Assembly: GCA_031287815.1 (NCBI GenBank)
Contig: JAITSM010000064.1
Location: 1-11,852, forward strand
Direction: 5' to 3'
Origin: Prevotellaceae bacterium
GTDB taxonomy: Bacteria; Bacteroidota; Bacteroidia; Bacteroidales; UBA932
DNA: 11,852 bases
In this document: positions 11,530-11,852 of the stretch, one piece after another
Layout: each line of letters opens with the position of its first letter
Numbering within the stretch: position 1 is the first letter of the stretch
Notes under the pieces: generated by a model
Seen by the model: only the letters and a program-made list of their open reading frames with translations
Told to the model about the DNA's origin: nothing
The model's database searches: none
Program-made: the position numbers and the translations under genes

Positions 11530-11852
11530 ATGAAAAAGTATTTCTTACTCGCCTTATTGTTCCCCCTTTGGGGGATAGGGGGCATTTCCGCACAAACGTC
11601 GAAGGTGCAAATAGAGTCTGTCGGGGCAAATTACGCCGCCGCCACGCCCACCGTGACCTTTTCCGTGTCCTGGCCTGCCGGCTCGCGGAACGACAACGAA
11701 CAGTCCAAACTGTGGGTCTGGGTAGATTACCGTCCGATAAAAAACAACGCCGCCACTTCCAGCTGGCAACGGGCGAAAATTACGGAGCTGCCCACCTACT
11801 GTTCCGCCGGAACGCCGGCGCTGGAATCCGGCAACGACAGCGGCTTCTGGCT
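11530..11852 (+). CDS. Secreted protein paralogous to the 411-aa FISUMP protein (3' end outside window)
   Basis: The first 107 codons of an exported protein. Residues 1-22 are a Sec signal peptide (MKKYFLLALLFPLWGIGGIS, cleaved after AQ). The mature part follows the same pattern as residues 29-100 of the 411-residue protein: a strand VQIESVGANY, then VTFSVSWPAG, the core KLWVWVDYRP, and a GFWL end that matches GFYV. A longer loop before KLWVWVDY separates the two. It is preceded directly by leader L2 without a small lipoprotein gene. The third codon position is rich in G/C, unlike the AT-rich body of the paralogue. The C-terminal domain is not in the window, so its function cannot be read; by analogy it is a surface protein. 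The ATG is supported by the signal peptide and promoter. Confidence 0.85.
   Translation, partial: MKKYFLLALLFPLWGIGGISAQTSKVQIESVGANYAAATPTVTFSVSWPAGSRNDNEQSKLWVWVDYRPIKNNAATSSWQRAKITELPTYCSAGTPALESGNDSGFW

Noticed and set aside
11554..11769. Minus-strand frame opposite the second surface-protein gene
   Set aside because: Gly/Arg-rich low-complexity shadow of the G/C-ending codons of the sense gene.
1..11852. CRISPR arrays, tRNA or rRNA genes, and a reverse transcriptase
   Set aside because: No regularly spaced repeats, no cloverleaf or rRNA segments, and no RT motifs (such as a YxDD box in a suitable frame) were found by eye.

Overview
The window looks like a chromosomal segment of a Bacteroidota (probably Bacteroidales) bacterium. 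The ribosomal proteins look like Bacteroidota orthologues. Five places carry the typical sigma factor promoter of this phylum (TTTG, a 17-20 bp spacer, then TAnnTTTG), and most genes start after an A-rich leader without an obvious Shine-Dalgarno sequence.

Layout. (1) 1-5859, minus strand: a compact ribosomal operon in the order rplP-rpmC-rpsQ-rplN-rplX-rplE-rpsN-rpsH-rplF-rplR-rpsE-rpmD-rplO-secY, with secY cut by the left edge. rplP is the first gene. The rpsC and upstream S10 genes that normally precede it are absent, and a promoter of its own lies at 6025-6055. (2) 6239-7629, minus strand: a two-gene unit, a 52-residue lipoprotein overlapping by ATGA a 411-residue secreted, cysteine-rich protein with a FISUMP/lectin-like C-terminus. 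Hairpins follow it, and a ~310-nt structured leader with its own promoter precedes it. (3) 7997-8149: a 135-bp MITE-like element with 19-bp inverted ends. (4) 8206-9586, plus strand: an AT-rich pair, a ClpP-fold SDH_sah-type protease with a C-terminal zinc ribbon and a 67-residue unknown. (5) 9667-11133, minus strand: a PLP enzyme of the tryptophanase/tyrosine phenol-lyase family. (6) 11199-11852, plus strand: promoter, second ~300-nt structured leader, and the start of a second secreted protein, cut by the right edge, whose N-terminal domain is paralogous to that of the 411-residue protein.

The most interesting signal is that the two paralogous surface-protein genes, about 3.6 kb apart and on opposite strands, have leaders sharing one RNA architecture. 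Each has a long interrupted hairpin with different stem sequences but conserved unpaired blocks (AAAATTTCAA, ACGTGA, ACCTCA), a terminal loop complementary to a site just downstream, and a small hairpin followed by TCCCG(C)AAAC. This looks like an undescribed cis-acting structured RNA attached to a surface-protein family. In addition, the last ~37 codons of the 411-residue gene change abruptly to G/C-ending (mostly NNC) codons, as expected of a variable repeat of a diversity-generating retroelement, although no reverse transcriptase or template repeat is in the window.
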